NCBI RefSeq assembly: GCF_003014495.1
Contig: NZ_PYGC01000005.1
Coordinates: forward strand, 124,001 to 188,000
Source of the DNA: Prolixibacter denitrificans
GTDB taxonomy: Bacteria > Bacteroidota > Bacteroidia > Bacteroidales > Prolixibacteraceae
Reading direction: 5' to 3'
DNA length: 64,000 nt
Every line of letters begins with the position of its first letter. Position 1 is the stretch's first letter. This document shows positions 48,031-58,314 of this stretch, piece after piece. The translations under genes were made by a program, and so were the position numbers. The notes under the pieces were generated by a model, which was given only the letters and a program-made list of their open reading frames with translations, made no database searches and was not told the DNA's origin.

Positions 48031-50862
48031 TTAGAATACGGCTTTAACGCCCATATTGTAGAATCGTGTCCGAGGAGCACTTGTCACACTCATCTCCAAC
48101 ACCTTACGCTCCTTAGAGACTGTCAATAAATTAGCACCACTCAGATAGATTGAGATATCCTTGAAGAGGGAATTCTGCAACCGCTCCTTGGGCAAATCAT
48201 ACGTAATCTGAACTTTGGCCAGGTCAAAACGATTGTTTTTGTATAACCAGAAGTCAGATGTACGGAAGTTATTGCTCCCACTTTCAGTTGTCAGCCTTGG
48301 GTATTTGGCAGTAGTCTTTGTCGCTTCTGTCCAACGATCAAGAACGACTTCTGAATATTTGCGGTCGCCGTACACCCAATAATAAGAATTGTTCTTCAAT
48401 GCATTACCTCCGTAACCGCCGGTTCCAAGGGCAAACAATGTTATATTCTTCCATTTGGCTGTCAGGTTCACACCCATTGTAAAGGGAGCACCGTACCATC
48501 CGCCACGTCCCAGGTAAACAACGTCTTTGTCGTCAATCACGTTATCCCCGTTCTGATCGATGTATTTAATATCGCCGGGTTTTACTGTACCACCAAACTT
48601 TTGTTCCGGTGCATTATCGATCTCATCCTGGCTTTGGAACAGGCCGGCACTGCGCAATCCCCAAATACCATCAATGGGCTGTCCCTGACGATTCTGGTAG
48701 GCGAATTCATTGTTCTCATCACGCCGGGTAGCTTTTGTGTTGTAGTAAGTACCGGCTACTCCGAGCGTAAAGTCAACCTGACCAATTCGCTTGTTGAAGT
48801 TAACATTGAAATCGAAGCCGATTCGCTCATCATTATTATAGTTCACGTAAGGAATGAATGAAGCTTCGGGATAATAGGTAGAAAAGTAGTTGGGGAAGAT
48901 AGTGGTTGGTTCGATAATCAGCCCTTCTGTTGAATTGACAAAGAAAGAAGCATCTGCAGTAATCAGTCGCTTCCAGAATGACCCTTTGATGGTCGCTGAC
49001 AACTCTTTCCGCTTAATGAAAGTCAGATTTTCATTACCTCCCCGTTTCGAATTCGTTGATCGTTCACTTGCTCCGTCATACCATCCCCACCAGGCTCCGT
49101 TGGCCTGTGTATAGTTGGCCTCGTACATATAAAAATCGGCAATGTCTAAATCCGAATTCAGAATACTTGCTGAAGCACTGATCTCTAAGTTATCAATGGC
49201 TGATGAGCCGGACAAAAAGTCTTCGTTGCTCAGTTTCCATCCCAGGGTGAGCGACGGTGAAAAAGCATTCCGATGACCGGGTGCTAACTTGGCAGAATGA
49301 ATTTCAGCGGCTCCAAAATCGACAAAATATTTGCTCCTGTAATCGTAGCTCACCTGCAATCCCAGGTTTGCATTGCTGACCTTATGATATACGGTGGATT
49401 GCGTTTGTTGAAATCCTGATGCAACTAATATCGCTGAAATATGATGTGCAGTGTTGATTGACGTATTGTAGGTGAAGTATCCGGAAAAATCGATGGTTTG
49501 TCTGTCACTACTACCACTAATATTCTGAACCCCCGACTTTTCATCATTATTGTACTGGGTCAGACCGGCAATCACATCTGTTCCGTTATAGTTGTACCAA
49601 TCAGGCTCGTAAACGGCATACGTATTATTGTACGATGAAGTGAACGAGGTATTGTAATCCACTGCAAATTGCGTATGGAACGCCAGTCCTTTCAACACGT
49701 TTCCTAAATCGAAATTGATTCCGGTGTCGAATTGAAACTGCCGGCTGGTCCATTTACTGTAACCGGCTGCATAATAATCAGCGATTACATTGGTCATATC
49801 AGCCTGGGTACCTCCCAGGAAATACTTCCCGTCGATGATGTTGTGACTACTTTGAAGCAAGGCCAGGGACGCGAGGTCATTGGGATCGACATAGCTCAAT
49901 GGAATTAACGGAGCAACCCGGTTCGGCCGCAGGCTGGCTGCAGACGACCAGTAGTCGCCATTGGCGCTTCGTGAATTATAAAAGGTTGCATTGGCATCGA
50001 CATATGCCGAAATTTCATCACTAATCTCCAGATCTACGTTTCCACGAATATTCAGACGATTCGTATTGTTATTCTTCGCCTCGCCAAACTTGAAAACATC
50101 ACCTTGGTAATAGTACCCAATATTGGTATAGAAACGGGCTCTTTCATTTCCCCCGGTGATTTCAGTTGTCACATCAGACCGATTATAGGCTTTTTTCAGA
50201 TAGTCGGAAGAATAAAGATCGACACTCGGGTAACGATAAGGGTTGCTTCCTGATGCATAATGATAGATATCCTCATCACTATACAGAGGGGACAAACCGT
50301 CATTGGTAAGCGCTTCGTTATAGAGCGTCATGTATTGAGCCGATCCCAGGTATTTCGGATAACTCTTTGAGACATGAAAACCTGTATTCGCTCTTACATT
50401 CACCTTCAGGGGTTCCTCTTTACCTCGTTTTGTGGAGATATAAATCACCCCCTTGGCAGCACGGCTACCGTAGAGTACGACAGCCGAAGCGCCTTTCAGG
50501 AATGTGATCTGCTTAATTTCTGTCGGTAAGACATTGTTCGCATCGCGGGGAACGCCATCCACCAGAACAAGATAATCTCCCATCCCCCACATCGAATTTC
50601 CATTCCATCCACTGACATACCCCTGCAAGTTGTCTAAACTATAGGTGTTATAGTTCTTTTGGGTCAGTTTTTCATAATTAAGTACGGAAACACCTCCCAG
50701 AAGATCACTTTTCGCAACCTTGCGATAAGCCACCTGCACAAGCGTCTCTTTCGAAGTATTTAGTGAGTCAGTTTCATTCTTTGCAGTGGTTTGCGCCTCC
50801 GTCAAAAATGGTAAGATCGCAAACAGTGCAAAATAAATGAACCTTATTTGTATATGTTTCAT
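48031..50862 (-). CDS. xusC: SusC-like TonB-dependent transporter lacking the N-terminal regulatory domain (XusC)
   Basis: A 943-residue outer-membrane transporter. After the signal peptide (ending LTEAQ) the plug begins almost at once: a degenerate TonB-box region ETLVQVAYRKVAKSDLLGGV, then LVLVDGVPRDANNVLPTEIK and AVVLYGSRAAKGVIYISTKR. The carboxypeptidase-like beta-sandwich that normally precedes the plug is missing, and XusA (upstream) keeps it. The barrel fills the rest and ends in the aromatic MGVKAVF. It should import xylo-oligosaccharides together with XusD. Confidence 0.92.
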   Translation of the reverse strand: MKHIQIRFIYFALFAILPFLTEAQTTAKNETDSLNTSKETLVQVAYRKVAKSDLLGGVSVLNYEKLTQKNYNTYSLDNLQGYVSGWNGNSMWGMGDYLVLVDGVPRDANNVLPTEIKQITFLKGASAVVLYGSRAAKGVIYISTKRGKEEPLKVNVRANTGFHVSKSYPKYLGSAQYMTLYNEALTNDGLSPLYSDEDIYHYASGSNPYRYPSVDLYSSDYLKKAYNRSDVTTEITGGNERARFYTNIGYYYQGDVFKFGEAKNNNTNRLNIRGNVDLEISDEISAYVDANATFYNSRSANGDYWSSAASLRPNRVAPLIPLSYVDPNDLASLALLQSSHNIIDGKYFLGGTQADMTNVIADYYAAGYSKWTSRQFQFDTGINFDLGNVLKGLAFHTQFAVDYNTSFTSSYNNTYAVYEPDWYNYNGTDVIAGLTQYNNDEKSGVQNISGSSDRQTIDFSGYFTYNTSINTAHHISAILVASGFQQTQSTVYHKVSNANLGLQVSYDYRSKYFVDFGAAEIHSAKLAPGHRNAFSPSLTLGWKLSNEDFLSGSSAIDNLEISASASILNSDLDIADFYMYEANYTQANGAWWGWYDGASERSTNSKRGGNENLTFIKRKELSATIKGSFWKRLITADASFFVNSTEGLIIEPTTIFPNYFSTYYPEASFIPYVNYNNDERIGFDFNVNFNKRIGQVDFTLGVAGTYYNTKATRRDENNEFAYQNRQGQPIDGIWGLRSAGLFQSQDEIDNAPEQKFGGTVKPGDIKYIDQNGDNVIDDKDVVYLGRGGWYGAPFTMGVNLTAKWKNITLFALGTGGYGGNALKNNSYYWVYGDRKYSEVVLDRWTEATKTTAKYPRLTTESGSNNFRTSDFWLYKNNRFDLAKVQITYDLPKERLQNSLFKDISIYLSGANLLTVSKERKVLEMSVTSAPRTRFYNMGVKAVF

Positions 50863-50906
50863 TGTTTATTCATTTATAATTTCACAAAGATTAAACTCAA
50901 GCTGAT

Positions 50907-52853
50907 TTACCAACCAGGGTTCTGTGGAAACTCTGGGTACAGGGAGGTATCGGAAATTTTCAGCGGGAACCAGTAGTTCTTTGTTCCAAACTGACGTGTT
51001 AAAATGGGTACTTCCCTAAAATTGGCAACTTCAGCGTCGCGAGGATCATTATTTTCGAAAAACTGAACATCTTCTACCCGGTCAAATTCCTGAGCGGTTT
51101 TTACATTGTAAGGATACTCAGTCAATAATAACCAGCGCTGTAGGTCGCAGAACCTGAATCCTTCGAACGACAATTCCACAGCACGTTCTCTGCGTACTTC
51201 ATCCATGAACTTATGCGGATCGCTTGTATACTTTGCATTGACATGACCGGCACCAACCCGATCGCGGAGTGTATTAATAGCTTCTTCAGCGGTTTTTGAG
51301 AAGTCAGTAGCCTGACCGGATGCTCCACCAAATGCAGCGCAGGCTTCGGCGTACATGGTGTAAATATCACCCAGGCGCATATAAGGCAAATAGGTGTGAA
51401 GGTTTCCACTCCAGTTATACGCACCGTCGTATTTGTTTGCCTGGTGGGGAACGAGCTTCTGAATAAAATAACCTGTACGGCTACCGTCAGCAGGATTTCT
51501 CATGGTACCGCCTGTGGCAAGTCCTGCATACCGCAAATATTCCATATCTGCAGGCATGGCAGCGTTTACGTACTTAAAACCATCAAAAACAATATCGTGA
51601 TAGAAGCGTGGATCGCGGTTTTTAAACGGGTGTGTCGGATCAAATCCTGAGTCTGGATCATCCAGTGGCAATCCATTCTCCATCCCGTATAAATTCACAT
51701 AGTTCGCCGTTGGATGGTGAATAATATTGTCATGCTCTACCAGCCCCTTCACTTTCGGACCAAATGTTTTGGTCGTGTTCCAGTTACTACCGTTATAATC
51801 GGTTGACGGACCACGGAAGATGGCTTCGGTTGAACCAGGCATCAACCAGTTCTGCCCCATGGTATAGAAGATATCGCTGTAACAGGAGGTTGCCCCGGCT
51901 GCTCTTACGTGATTATAAATGTCCTTATACTTAAATTCGGCTAACGAATACTGTGTCTGGCCACTCTCGACCAGGTTCAACAATTGCCCAAATGCTTCGG
52001 CAGCCTTTCGGCAGTACTCTTCGTCGTAATTGTAGGTATTGGCGCCTCCTGTTTGAGCACCATTTTTCATTAAAGGGCTTCCTGCCCACAAATAGTTCTT
52101 ACCCAGATAACCCAGCGCCATGATTTTGTTGATGCGCAACTGGTTTTTCCCCAGGGTTCTTTTACCAACGTTTGTTTTATCCCAATCAATAGGCAATAAT
52201 TCAGCTGCCTTCGCAAAATCAGCCGCTGCCTTGTCAGCACATTCCTGATACGTCAAGCGAGGTAATGTCAATTTCTCGCCCGAAGGCAATACCTGGTCGA
52301 TATATGGCAAGCCGCCAAAGTATTGCATCATTTCGAAGTGCCACCATGCCCTAAAAAAGTATAACTGACCGGCAATCAAGTCTTTTTCTTCTTGAGTAGC
52401 AGTAGTCAGTTTATCAAGGTTAGCAATCCCCATATTGGCCTTCCGGATGCAATACCAGGCATGTGCCCACAATCCGTGTCTGAACTTATCCGTGGAAGTC
52501 GGATCGGGGTTGTCATCATCCAGCCAGGTGCTGGCAGACCCCTGCCATGCCCAGAAATTACCAATATCGACCTGGTGAGTCATGTGAAAGTTCCCTTCCA
52601 GGTTAAACAATTCATCATCCCCCCAGTTCCAGGAAGTTGTCCAGTATTTCTTCTCCTTATCCGGGATACAGTTGTATATCTCCTCAATATATCCCTGGAA
52701 ATTCGTGAAGTTACTAAAGGCCATGTCTTCTGACACAATTGATTCCGGTGCCTTATCCAGGTAATTCTCGCAGGAAAAGAGCGCTAAAATCAACAAGGAC
52801 AGCAAACTGCCTCCTATAAGAGTCTTATATATCTTTTTCATCGCTTTCATCAT
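50907..52853 (-). CDS. xusB: SusD-like nutrient-binding lipoprotein (XusB)
   Basis: A 648-residue SusD-family lipoprotein (lipobox ALFSC). LYFFRAWWHFEMMQYFGGLP is the SusD TPR motif, DIYTMYAEACAAFGG and RRERAVELSFEGFRFCDLQR are the C-terminal signatures. The ATG at 52853 overlaps the XusA stop by one base (TAATG), so translation is coupled; inner ATGs at 52850 and 52841 are possible. The partner is XusA. It would bind xylan or large xylo-oligosaccharides at the outer surface. Confidence 0.92.
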   Translation of the reverse strand: MMKAMKKIYKTLIGGSLLSLLILALFSCENYLDKAPESIVSEDMAFSNFTNFQGYIEEIYNCIPDKEKKYWTTSWNWGDDELFNLEGNFHMTHQVDIGNFWAWQGSASTWLDDDNPDPTSTDKFRHGLWAHAWYCIRKANMGIANLDKLTTATQEEKDLIAGQLYFFRAWWHFEMMQYFGGLPYIDQVLPSGEKLTLPRLTYQECADKAAADFAKAAELLPIDWDKTNVGKRTLGKNQLRINKIMALGYLGKNYLWAGSPLMKNGAQTGGANTYNYDEEYCRKAAEAFGQLLNLVESGQTQYSLAEFKYKDIYNHVRAAGATSCYSDIFYTMGQNWLMPGSTEAIFRGPSTDYNGSNWNTTKTFGPKVKGLVEHDNIIHHPTANYVNLYGMENGLPLDDPDSGFDPTHPFKNRDPRFYHDIVFDGFKYVNAAMPADMEYLRYAGLATGGTMRNPADGSRTGYFIQKLVPHQANKYDGAYNWSGNLHTYLPYMRLGDIYTMYAEACAAFGGASGQATDFSKTAEEAINTLRDRVGAGHVNAKYTSDPHKFMDEVRRERAVELSFEGFRFCDLQRWLLLTEYPYNVKTAQEFDRVEDVQFFENNDPRDAEVANFREVPILTRQFGTKNYWFPLKISDTSLYPEFPQNPGW

Positions 52854-55800
52854 TATAATGTAAATCTGATACCTAAATTGTAACGTCTTACGGTAGGATA
52901 AGCACCCTGGGAACCGGCCCCGGCAAAATTGGATTCACGATCATCAGGCATTCTTGACCATACCCAAAGATTGTTTCCATTGATGTATACCTTCAACATT
53001 CTGAAACCAATTTTCTTTACCCATCCCGAGTTGAGGGTATAAGCTAATTCTGCATTCTTCAAACGGACATAAGAACCGTCGAACAAATATTGTGTGCCGT
53101 CATTATAGCTAGGTGTAGACAACCAACGCGGTACGGTGACATCCGCATTCGGTGTCGCCCTTGACCACCAGGTACCCATATCATAAACCGTGTTCAGTTT
53201 ACTGCCAAAGCTCACCAGCGGCACATTACGGGTAACATTATTGACGCCATATACCTGAACAAAACCACTGAATCCTTTCCATTCAAAACCAACCGTAGCA
53301 TTGTACGTGTTTTGAGGGGCGTCGGAAAACCCGTAAGGAATCAGGTCTTTGCTATCGATAACTCCGTCTCCGTTAAAATCGATGATGTAATAATCACCGG
53401 GCAGTTTATAGGAATCGTTGGTATCATGGGCCGGACTACCATACAGCTGATCGTAGGTATTGATGTATCCTGCGTCAACGTAAGCCCTTGTCTGGTTGAT
53501 GGCGTAGCCAGCCTGCTTGCGATAACTATCATACAGTGCCGGATCATCCCTTTCCAGAATCTTGTTTTTCGCATGCGTCATGCTCAGGTTGGCCCAGAGA
53601 CGCAAATTGTTATTCAGGACTTTATTGATCCGCAACTGAATTTCATATCCCTGAGTCCGAACTCTACCCAGGTTGGCTGTTGGAGGAGTCGTACCAAAAT
53701 AGGATGGAACGGCGCGGTCGTTACCGTTGATCAGGATATTCATACGTTTATCCTGGAAAAACTCAATACTACCGGCAAACAAACCGTCGAGGAAGGCATA
53801 ATCGGCACCAACATTCAGCTTCTTCACTGTCTCCCATCTTACATCGGGGTTCCCGACAGCAGACTCCCGATACCAGGTATAAGGACTTTCTCCATGATTC
53901 AGGTCCAGAGAGGAATGGCCCCCGTAGGCCCATTGGGTCAGATACAACCAACGATCACCGCTGTCGTCACCAATCTCACCATACGATCCCCTCAGTTTTA
54001 ACATATCCAGGAACCGGATGGACTTCATAAAGGGTTCTTCAGAAATCATCCATCCGAGTGCACCCGAGTTAAAGAATGCAAACCGGTACTTTCTGCTAAA
54101 TTTCTCGGAACCGTTGTAAGCTCCGTTATATTCGAGGAAATATTTGGATGCAAAATCATACGTTGTACGGAACGCCCAGTCCTCCCGGTACGAGGGAATG
54201 ACACTACCAATCGCTCTCTGCTTACGACTGAACAGGCCCATAGCGGTCAGGTTATGTCTTCCGAAAGTGCGGTCCCAATTCAACTGTAACTGATAATCCA
54301 GATTTCGTTGGGTGTCTCTGTCCCGGACTTCTCCGCCGGAGATGTTCCAGAGAACGCCCTGCATGAAATCGAATTTGTTATTGTTTTCGTATTCCTTTTT
54401 GTAGACTGCAACACCAGTTTTGGGATCAATCCATTTTTGCTGTGCATCGTTATACAAGTCATTGATTCCCCGGTTAAATTCAACAAAAGCGTTATCCCAG
54501 GAAATCATTCCTTTAAATTTCAATCCCTTGGTCACAAAATCCAGTTCCTGATCCAATATGAAATCGGTATTGATGCGGGTCGTGGTGGTTGTCATTACCC
54601 CGGCAAGGGCCAGATTCGCTGCAGAATTGGTAACATTTGAAATGTTTGGGTAGAATCCCCAGGAACCATCCGAATATTTGGGAAGGAATACATCCGGTGC
54701 AATGTTATAGGCACCGGCCCATTGCTGAGCCACAGCCCAATCAGAGGAACTTGTCTGTCCCCATGGGCTCTTTCTGGCGCCGTTCGAACCGGCAAGGTTA
54801 ACCCGGAAAATAGTTGATTTGGTCAACTGGAAATCCAGGTTACTGCGTACATTCAGACGGTTAAACCCATATCCCGACTGGTAGTTACGACCGTTATCAT
54901 ATACATGGAACAGGTCGCCTTCATGCAGAAAATCAGCGGAGGCAAAGTACTTTACCACACGCGTACCACCGGAAACATTCACGTTTGCATTGTACGACAT
55001 GGCAAATTTCTTGAAAAGGGCCTCTTGCCAGTCGACATTGGGATACCGTTCGGCTTCTGCCAGATTCGCAGGATTACGGTATTTATTGATAATATCTTGC
55101 GGCGTAACATATCCCCACGAATCAGGATATACACCCAGCTCGTGCTCAATCGCTATATTTCGCGCCATTAACGCGCCATAAGAATCGAGTTTATTCGGTA
55201 ATTTGGAAGGAGCCTTGAGGGTGGAGTTAACGGAAACATCGATTTTGGCCGACCCCATCTTACCACGTTTGGTCGTGATAAGAATGACTCCGTTTGCCCC
55301 TTTCACACCAAAAACGGCCGTTGCAGAAGCATCTTTGAGGACCGAGACCGACTCGACCGAGCTGATGTCAACGTCGCCCAACGGACGTTCTACTCCATCA
55401 ACCAATACAAGGGGTGCACTATTGTTCCACGAGCTTGCCGCGCGAATCAGGATTTTAGGATCTTCTTCACCCGGCATTCCGGAACTGGAGATGGTAATTA
55501 CTCCGGGAAGATTTCCCGTTAAAGCCGAACCAATATCCGGTACGCCCGCGGAGCGTTTCAGTACTTCACCGGTCGTCTGGGCAATCGCCCCCACGACACT
55601 CTCTTTCTTCTGCTGACCATAACCTACAACAACCATTTCGTTCAATTGTGTAGTTTCAGCTTCGAGCATAACTTTTACATTGCTCTTACCGGCAACATTG
55701 ATCTCCTTCTTTTTCATTCCAATAAAGGATACGAATATCATATCCTTATTGGCCGGAATCTTTAAGGTAAAATTTCCGTCAATATCTGTAGCGGTCCCGA

Positions 55801-56008
55801 TTGTAGTACCTTTCAGAGCTACAGTTGCACCAATCACCGGATTTCCCTGTTCATCTACAACTGTTCCCCGGATGGTTCTGCTGTCTTGCGCAAATCCGGA
55901 TAAGGAGGTAAAACTAACCAACAAAAATAGCACACATTTAAGCAAGTTACTCCTTATATTTCTCGATAAGAAAATTCTAAGAGATAAGAAATTAATCGTT
56001 TGTTTCAT
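52853..56008 (-). CDS. xusA: SusC-like TonB-dependent transporter (XusA)
   Basis: A 1051-residue outer-membrane transporter from the start at 56008 (MKQTINFLSLRIF, giving the signal peptide ending GFAQ; the ATG at 56125 adds 39 unlikely residues). A carboxypeptidase-like domain is at about 35-115 (RTIRGTVVDEQGNPVIGATV). The TonB-box-like sequence LNEMVVVGYGQQKKESVVGA follows, then the plug with LVLVDGVERPLGDVD and the 22-strand barrel, ending in YNLGIRFTL. It starts the xusABCDE-xyn10C run, 230 bp after the GH43 stop. It could be transcribed from the GH43 promoter (site C) or have its own. Confidence 0.93.
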   Translation of the reverse strand: MKQTINFLSLRIFLSRNIRSNLLKCVLFLLVSFTSLSGFAQDSRTIRGTVVDEQGNPVIGATVALKGTTIGTATDIDGNFTLKIPANKDMIFVSFIGMKKKEINVAGKSNVKVMLEAETTQLNEMVVVGYGQQKKESVVGAIAQTTGEVLKRSAGVPDIGSALTGNLPGVITISSSGMPGEEDPKILIRAASSWNNSAPLVLVDGVERPLGDVDISSVESVSVLKDASATAVFGVKGANGVILITTKRGKMGSAKIDVSVNSTLKAPSKLPNKLDSYGALMARNIAIEHELGVYPDSWGYVTPQDIINKYRNPANLAEAERYPNVDWQEALFKKFAMSYNANVNVSGGTRVVKYFASADFLHEGDLFHVYDNGRNYQSGYGFNRLNVRSNLDFQLTKSTIFRVNLAGSNGARKSPWGQTSSSDWAVAQQWAGAYNIAPDVFLPKYSDGSWGFYPNISNVTNSAANLALAGVMTTTTTRINTDFILDQELDFVTKGLKFKGMISWDNAFVEFNRGINDLYNDAQQKWIDPKTGVAVYKKEYENNNKFDFMQGVLWNISGGEVRDRDTQRNLDYQLQLNWDRTFGRHNLTAMGLFSRKQRAIGSVIPSYREDWAFRTTYDFASKYFLEYNGAYNGSEKFSRKYRFAFFNSGALGWMISEEPFMKSIRFLDMLKLRGSYGEIGDDSGDRWLYLTQWAYGGHSSLDLNHGESPYTWYRESAVGNPDVRWETVKKLNVGADYAFLDGLFAGSIEFFQDKRMNILINGNDRAVPSYFGTTPPTANLGRVRTQGYEIQLRINKVLNNNLRLWANLSMTHAKNKILERDDPALYDSYRKQAGYAINQTRAYVDAGYINTYDQLYGSPAHDTNDSYKLPGDYYIIDFNGDGVIDSKDLIPYGFSDAPQNTYNATVGFEWKGFSGFVQVYGVNNVTRNVPLVSFGSKLNTVYDMGTWWSRATPNADVTVPRWLSTPSYNDGTQYLFDGSYVRLKNAELAYTLNSGWVKKIGFRMLKVYINGNNLWVWSRMPDDRESNFAGAGSQGAYPTVRRYNLGIRFTL

Positions 56009-56238
56009 TACATTCTCAGTTAAGTTGGTAAAATCATTCGACGCTTCATACCGCGCAATTTGTCTTACTTGAAAACAGTATGTACCAAAAGGGAATTTTG
56101 CTTCGAAGAGCCCCGAAATGAACATAACGTTTTAACTTTTCATTGATTTTCATTCTTTTCATAGGTAAGATTTGTTTATAGTTGAATTAATAACTTCAAT
56201 AAAAACAGGACTATCCCACATTTCATACAGTATTCGGT

Positions 56239-57978
56239 TTAATCGAATTTATTGGTTGCATACAGGCCGATGGTTGTTCCGGTAAATCCATGAGCGTTAG
56301 CGGTGGATAGGTAGTATGCATCAATGTTGCTGGCCAGGAGCTTCCATGAGCTACCGGCCGGGGCATAGTAGAAATTAAAGTGCGTCCCGTCGGAAACAAC
56401 CTTCAATTTGGTTGCTCCCTCGCCCAGTTTCAGCGGATGGGACGCCAATATTTCAACTTCTCCACCGCGCTTAATTTTTCGTAAACTAATGGTCTCGCTA
56501 TTATCTTTTAGTCGTCCAAGGGCCAGAAAGTACTGATGTCCCTCATCCTTAAACAACAATAGGCCAGCCGATTCAGACTTCGAGTAGGGTTTGAAGTAAA
56601 CGCTCGTGGTACTTTCAAACTGATGATGCTGCAAGCGGCGTGTAACAAAAGCTGGTGTTTTAAGCTCACTTGATGTTACGTCGGCACATTTCAATGTAAG
56701 GAATCCGGGATTGGCAGTTAAAGAGTAGAGATCTTCAGCCGGTCCGCGTAAGGTCATCCACTCCTGGCCAAGCTTTTCCGAGTTGAAATCATCATTCTTC
56801 TCAAAATTGCCAAAGGTTGTAGTTGAATCCCGTTTCACACCGTCCATCCGTATAATGCGTGGAATAACTTCGTCTCCCTTGGTTATATAAGGGAATCCAT
56901 CAATACTCCAGCGAACAGGCATCATAAATGTCTCGCGTCCAAGATTTTCAAACTTATCATTGATAGGTCGACAGGCAAGGAATACCGACCACCACTGGCC
57001 ATTGTCTTTTTGCACCAAATCGGCGTGGCCGGCACAGGTGATGGGCAATGGTCGACGGGGATCCAAATCGCGTTGAGTTAATATGGGGTTTTCGGGCCAC
57101 GGGATAAATTTCCCCATCGGAGAATTACCATTGAAAATCACCTCGGAGTGATTCACGGATGTCCCCCCTTCGGCACACATTAAATAATATTTACCATTGA
57201 TTTTGTACATATGTGGCCCTTCAATCCAAATGGGTTTCTCGGCGAGGTTGACGCCTCCATTTACCAGCATGATGCTGGGGCCAAATGTTTTATCCGTCGC
57301 CACATCAAACTGACGAATCCTTATGGCGCGATGACCGCTGTAAGTCGAACCACCATCCGGCTCATCATTGTTAACGATATACGCTTTCCCATTATCATCA
57401 AAAAAGAAAGAAGGGTCAATTCCATGAATATCTGGCAACCAAACAGGTTCAGACCATTCGCCAAAAGGATCTTTTGTTTTCACAAAAAAGTTTCCACGAC
57501 GAATGTTGGTCGTTATCATATAGTACGTCTTGTTGTTTGGATTATAGCTGATGGCGGGAGCAAAAATACCTTCACTCACGCGTTGGCCATCCAAAGGCAG
57601 CTTGGAAGGAGTGTCCAAAATGCTGCCTATTTGCTTCCAGTTCAGCATGTCTGTGCTGTGAAAAATGGGGACACCCGGGTAATACGAGAAATTGGATGTT
57701 ACCAGGAAGTAATCATTGCCGTTTGTACAAATACTTGGATCTGAATACCAGCCTGGTAGTATGGGGTTGTAATAGTAATCATCTCCGGGTAGCGGATTAT
57801 CTTTGTAAAAATCATCGTCTCCTTTGTATGTAAAATAATCAAAATGAGCAACAAGACTATCCGTTGCGAATTTTGGCACACCATCTTTTGATTGGGTCTG
57901 ACATGAAGAACCAGATATCGAAAGAAATGCCAGCAAGTATAGCACATGAAAAACAGAGAGAGCAGTTTTCTTATTCAT
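56239..57978 (-). CDS. GH43 beta-xylosidase/arabinofuranosidase, lipoprotein (paralogue 2)
   Basis: A 579-residue GH43 with a lipoprotein signal (SISGSSC). Catalytic residues are Asp80 (GWYSDPSI), Asp188 (HGIDPSFFF) and Glu253 (WIEGPHMYK). The C-terminal beta-sandwich ends STANAHGFTGTTIGLYATNK. The protein is strongly similar along its length to the GH43 at 22904-24622. It lies between the HTCS gene and xusA and is headed by promoter module C. Like its paralogue it should trim arabinose or xylose from xylan fragments. Confidence 0.92.
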   Translation of the reverse strand: MNKKTALSVFHVLYLLAFLSISGSSCQTQSKDGVPKFATDSLVAHFDYFTYKGDDDFYKDNPLPGDDYYYNPILPGWYSDPSICTNGNDYFLVTSNFSYYPGVPIFHSTDMLNWKQIGSILDTPSKLPLDGQRVSEGIFAPAISYNPNNKTYYMITTNIRRGNFFVKTKDPFGEWSEPVWLPDIHGIDPSFFFDDNGKAYIVNNDEPDGGSTYSGHRAIRIRQFDVATDKTFGPSIMLVNGGVNLAEKPIWIEGPHMYKINGKYYLMCAEGGTSVNHSEVIFNGNSPMGKFIPWPENPILTQRDLDPRRPLPITCAGHADLVQKDNGQWWSVFLACRPINDKFENLGRETFMMPVRWSIDGFPYITKGDEVIPRIIRMDGVKRDSTTTFGNFEKNDDFNSEKLGQEWMTLRGPAEDLYSLTANPGFLTLKCADVTSSELKTPAFVTRRLQHHQFESTTSVYFKPYSKSESAGLLLFKDEGHQYFLALGRLKDNSETISLRKIKRGGEVEILASHPLKLGEGATKLKVVSDGTHFNFYYAPAGSSWKLLASNIDAYYLSTANAHGFTGTTIGLYATNKFD

Positions 57979-58077
57979 TCGTTAGAATTGGTTTAGATCT
58001 GTAGTTAGTTATTCGTTTGCTTTAAACCGGCCCAAAAAAAGATGGTGATTCAAAACAAAACCCTATTTCAACACGTT

Positions 58078-58141
58078 CAAAAATAAATTCACCAACAAAG
58101 GATGGTTTTTGATTTTGGATATTTGATTTTCAATTTTGAAC
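58078..58141 (-). promoter_or_regulatory. Shared xylan-locus promoter module, site C
   Basis: The minus-strand -7 element TATTTTTG at 58078-58085, then an 18-bp gap and the motif at 58104-58141 with the core ATCAAATATCCAAAAT. It is 126 bp upstream of the GH43 start at 57978. It drives GH43 and probably the whole xus operon. Confidence 0.6.
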
Positions 58142-58276
58142 ACAAAGACGAAGTCGTTATGTAAAAATCTATATATCTGCACCTTACCAGAACCCTAAGA
58201 GAATATAAAATCATAGCGGGATGGATGAATACAGTGTTCCACGATTGGTATCAGGAATTGAAAAATATTCACGAGC

Positions 58277-58307
58277 ATAAAAAAAGGGATTCAAAAAATC
58301 CCTTTTT
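58277..58307 (-). terminator. HTCS terminator
   Basis: AAAAAGGGATT pairs with AATCCCTTTTT around a short A/T loop, with a long T-run on the minus strand. It lies within 10-40 bp of the HTCS stop codon. Confidence 0.85.
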
Positions 58308-58314
58308 CATTTGA

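Larger units (their letters stand above)
57979..58314. other. Intergenic region with promoter module C and HTCS terminator
   Basis: A 336-bp gap between the GH43 start and the HTCS stop. It holds the shared promoter module at 58078-58141 and the HTCS terminator at 58277-58307. Confidence 0.7.
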
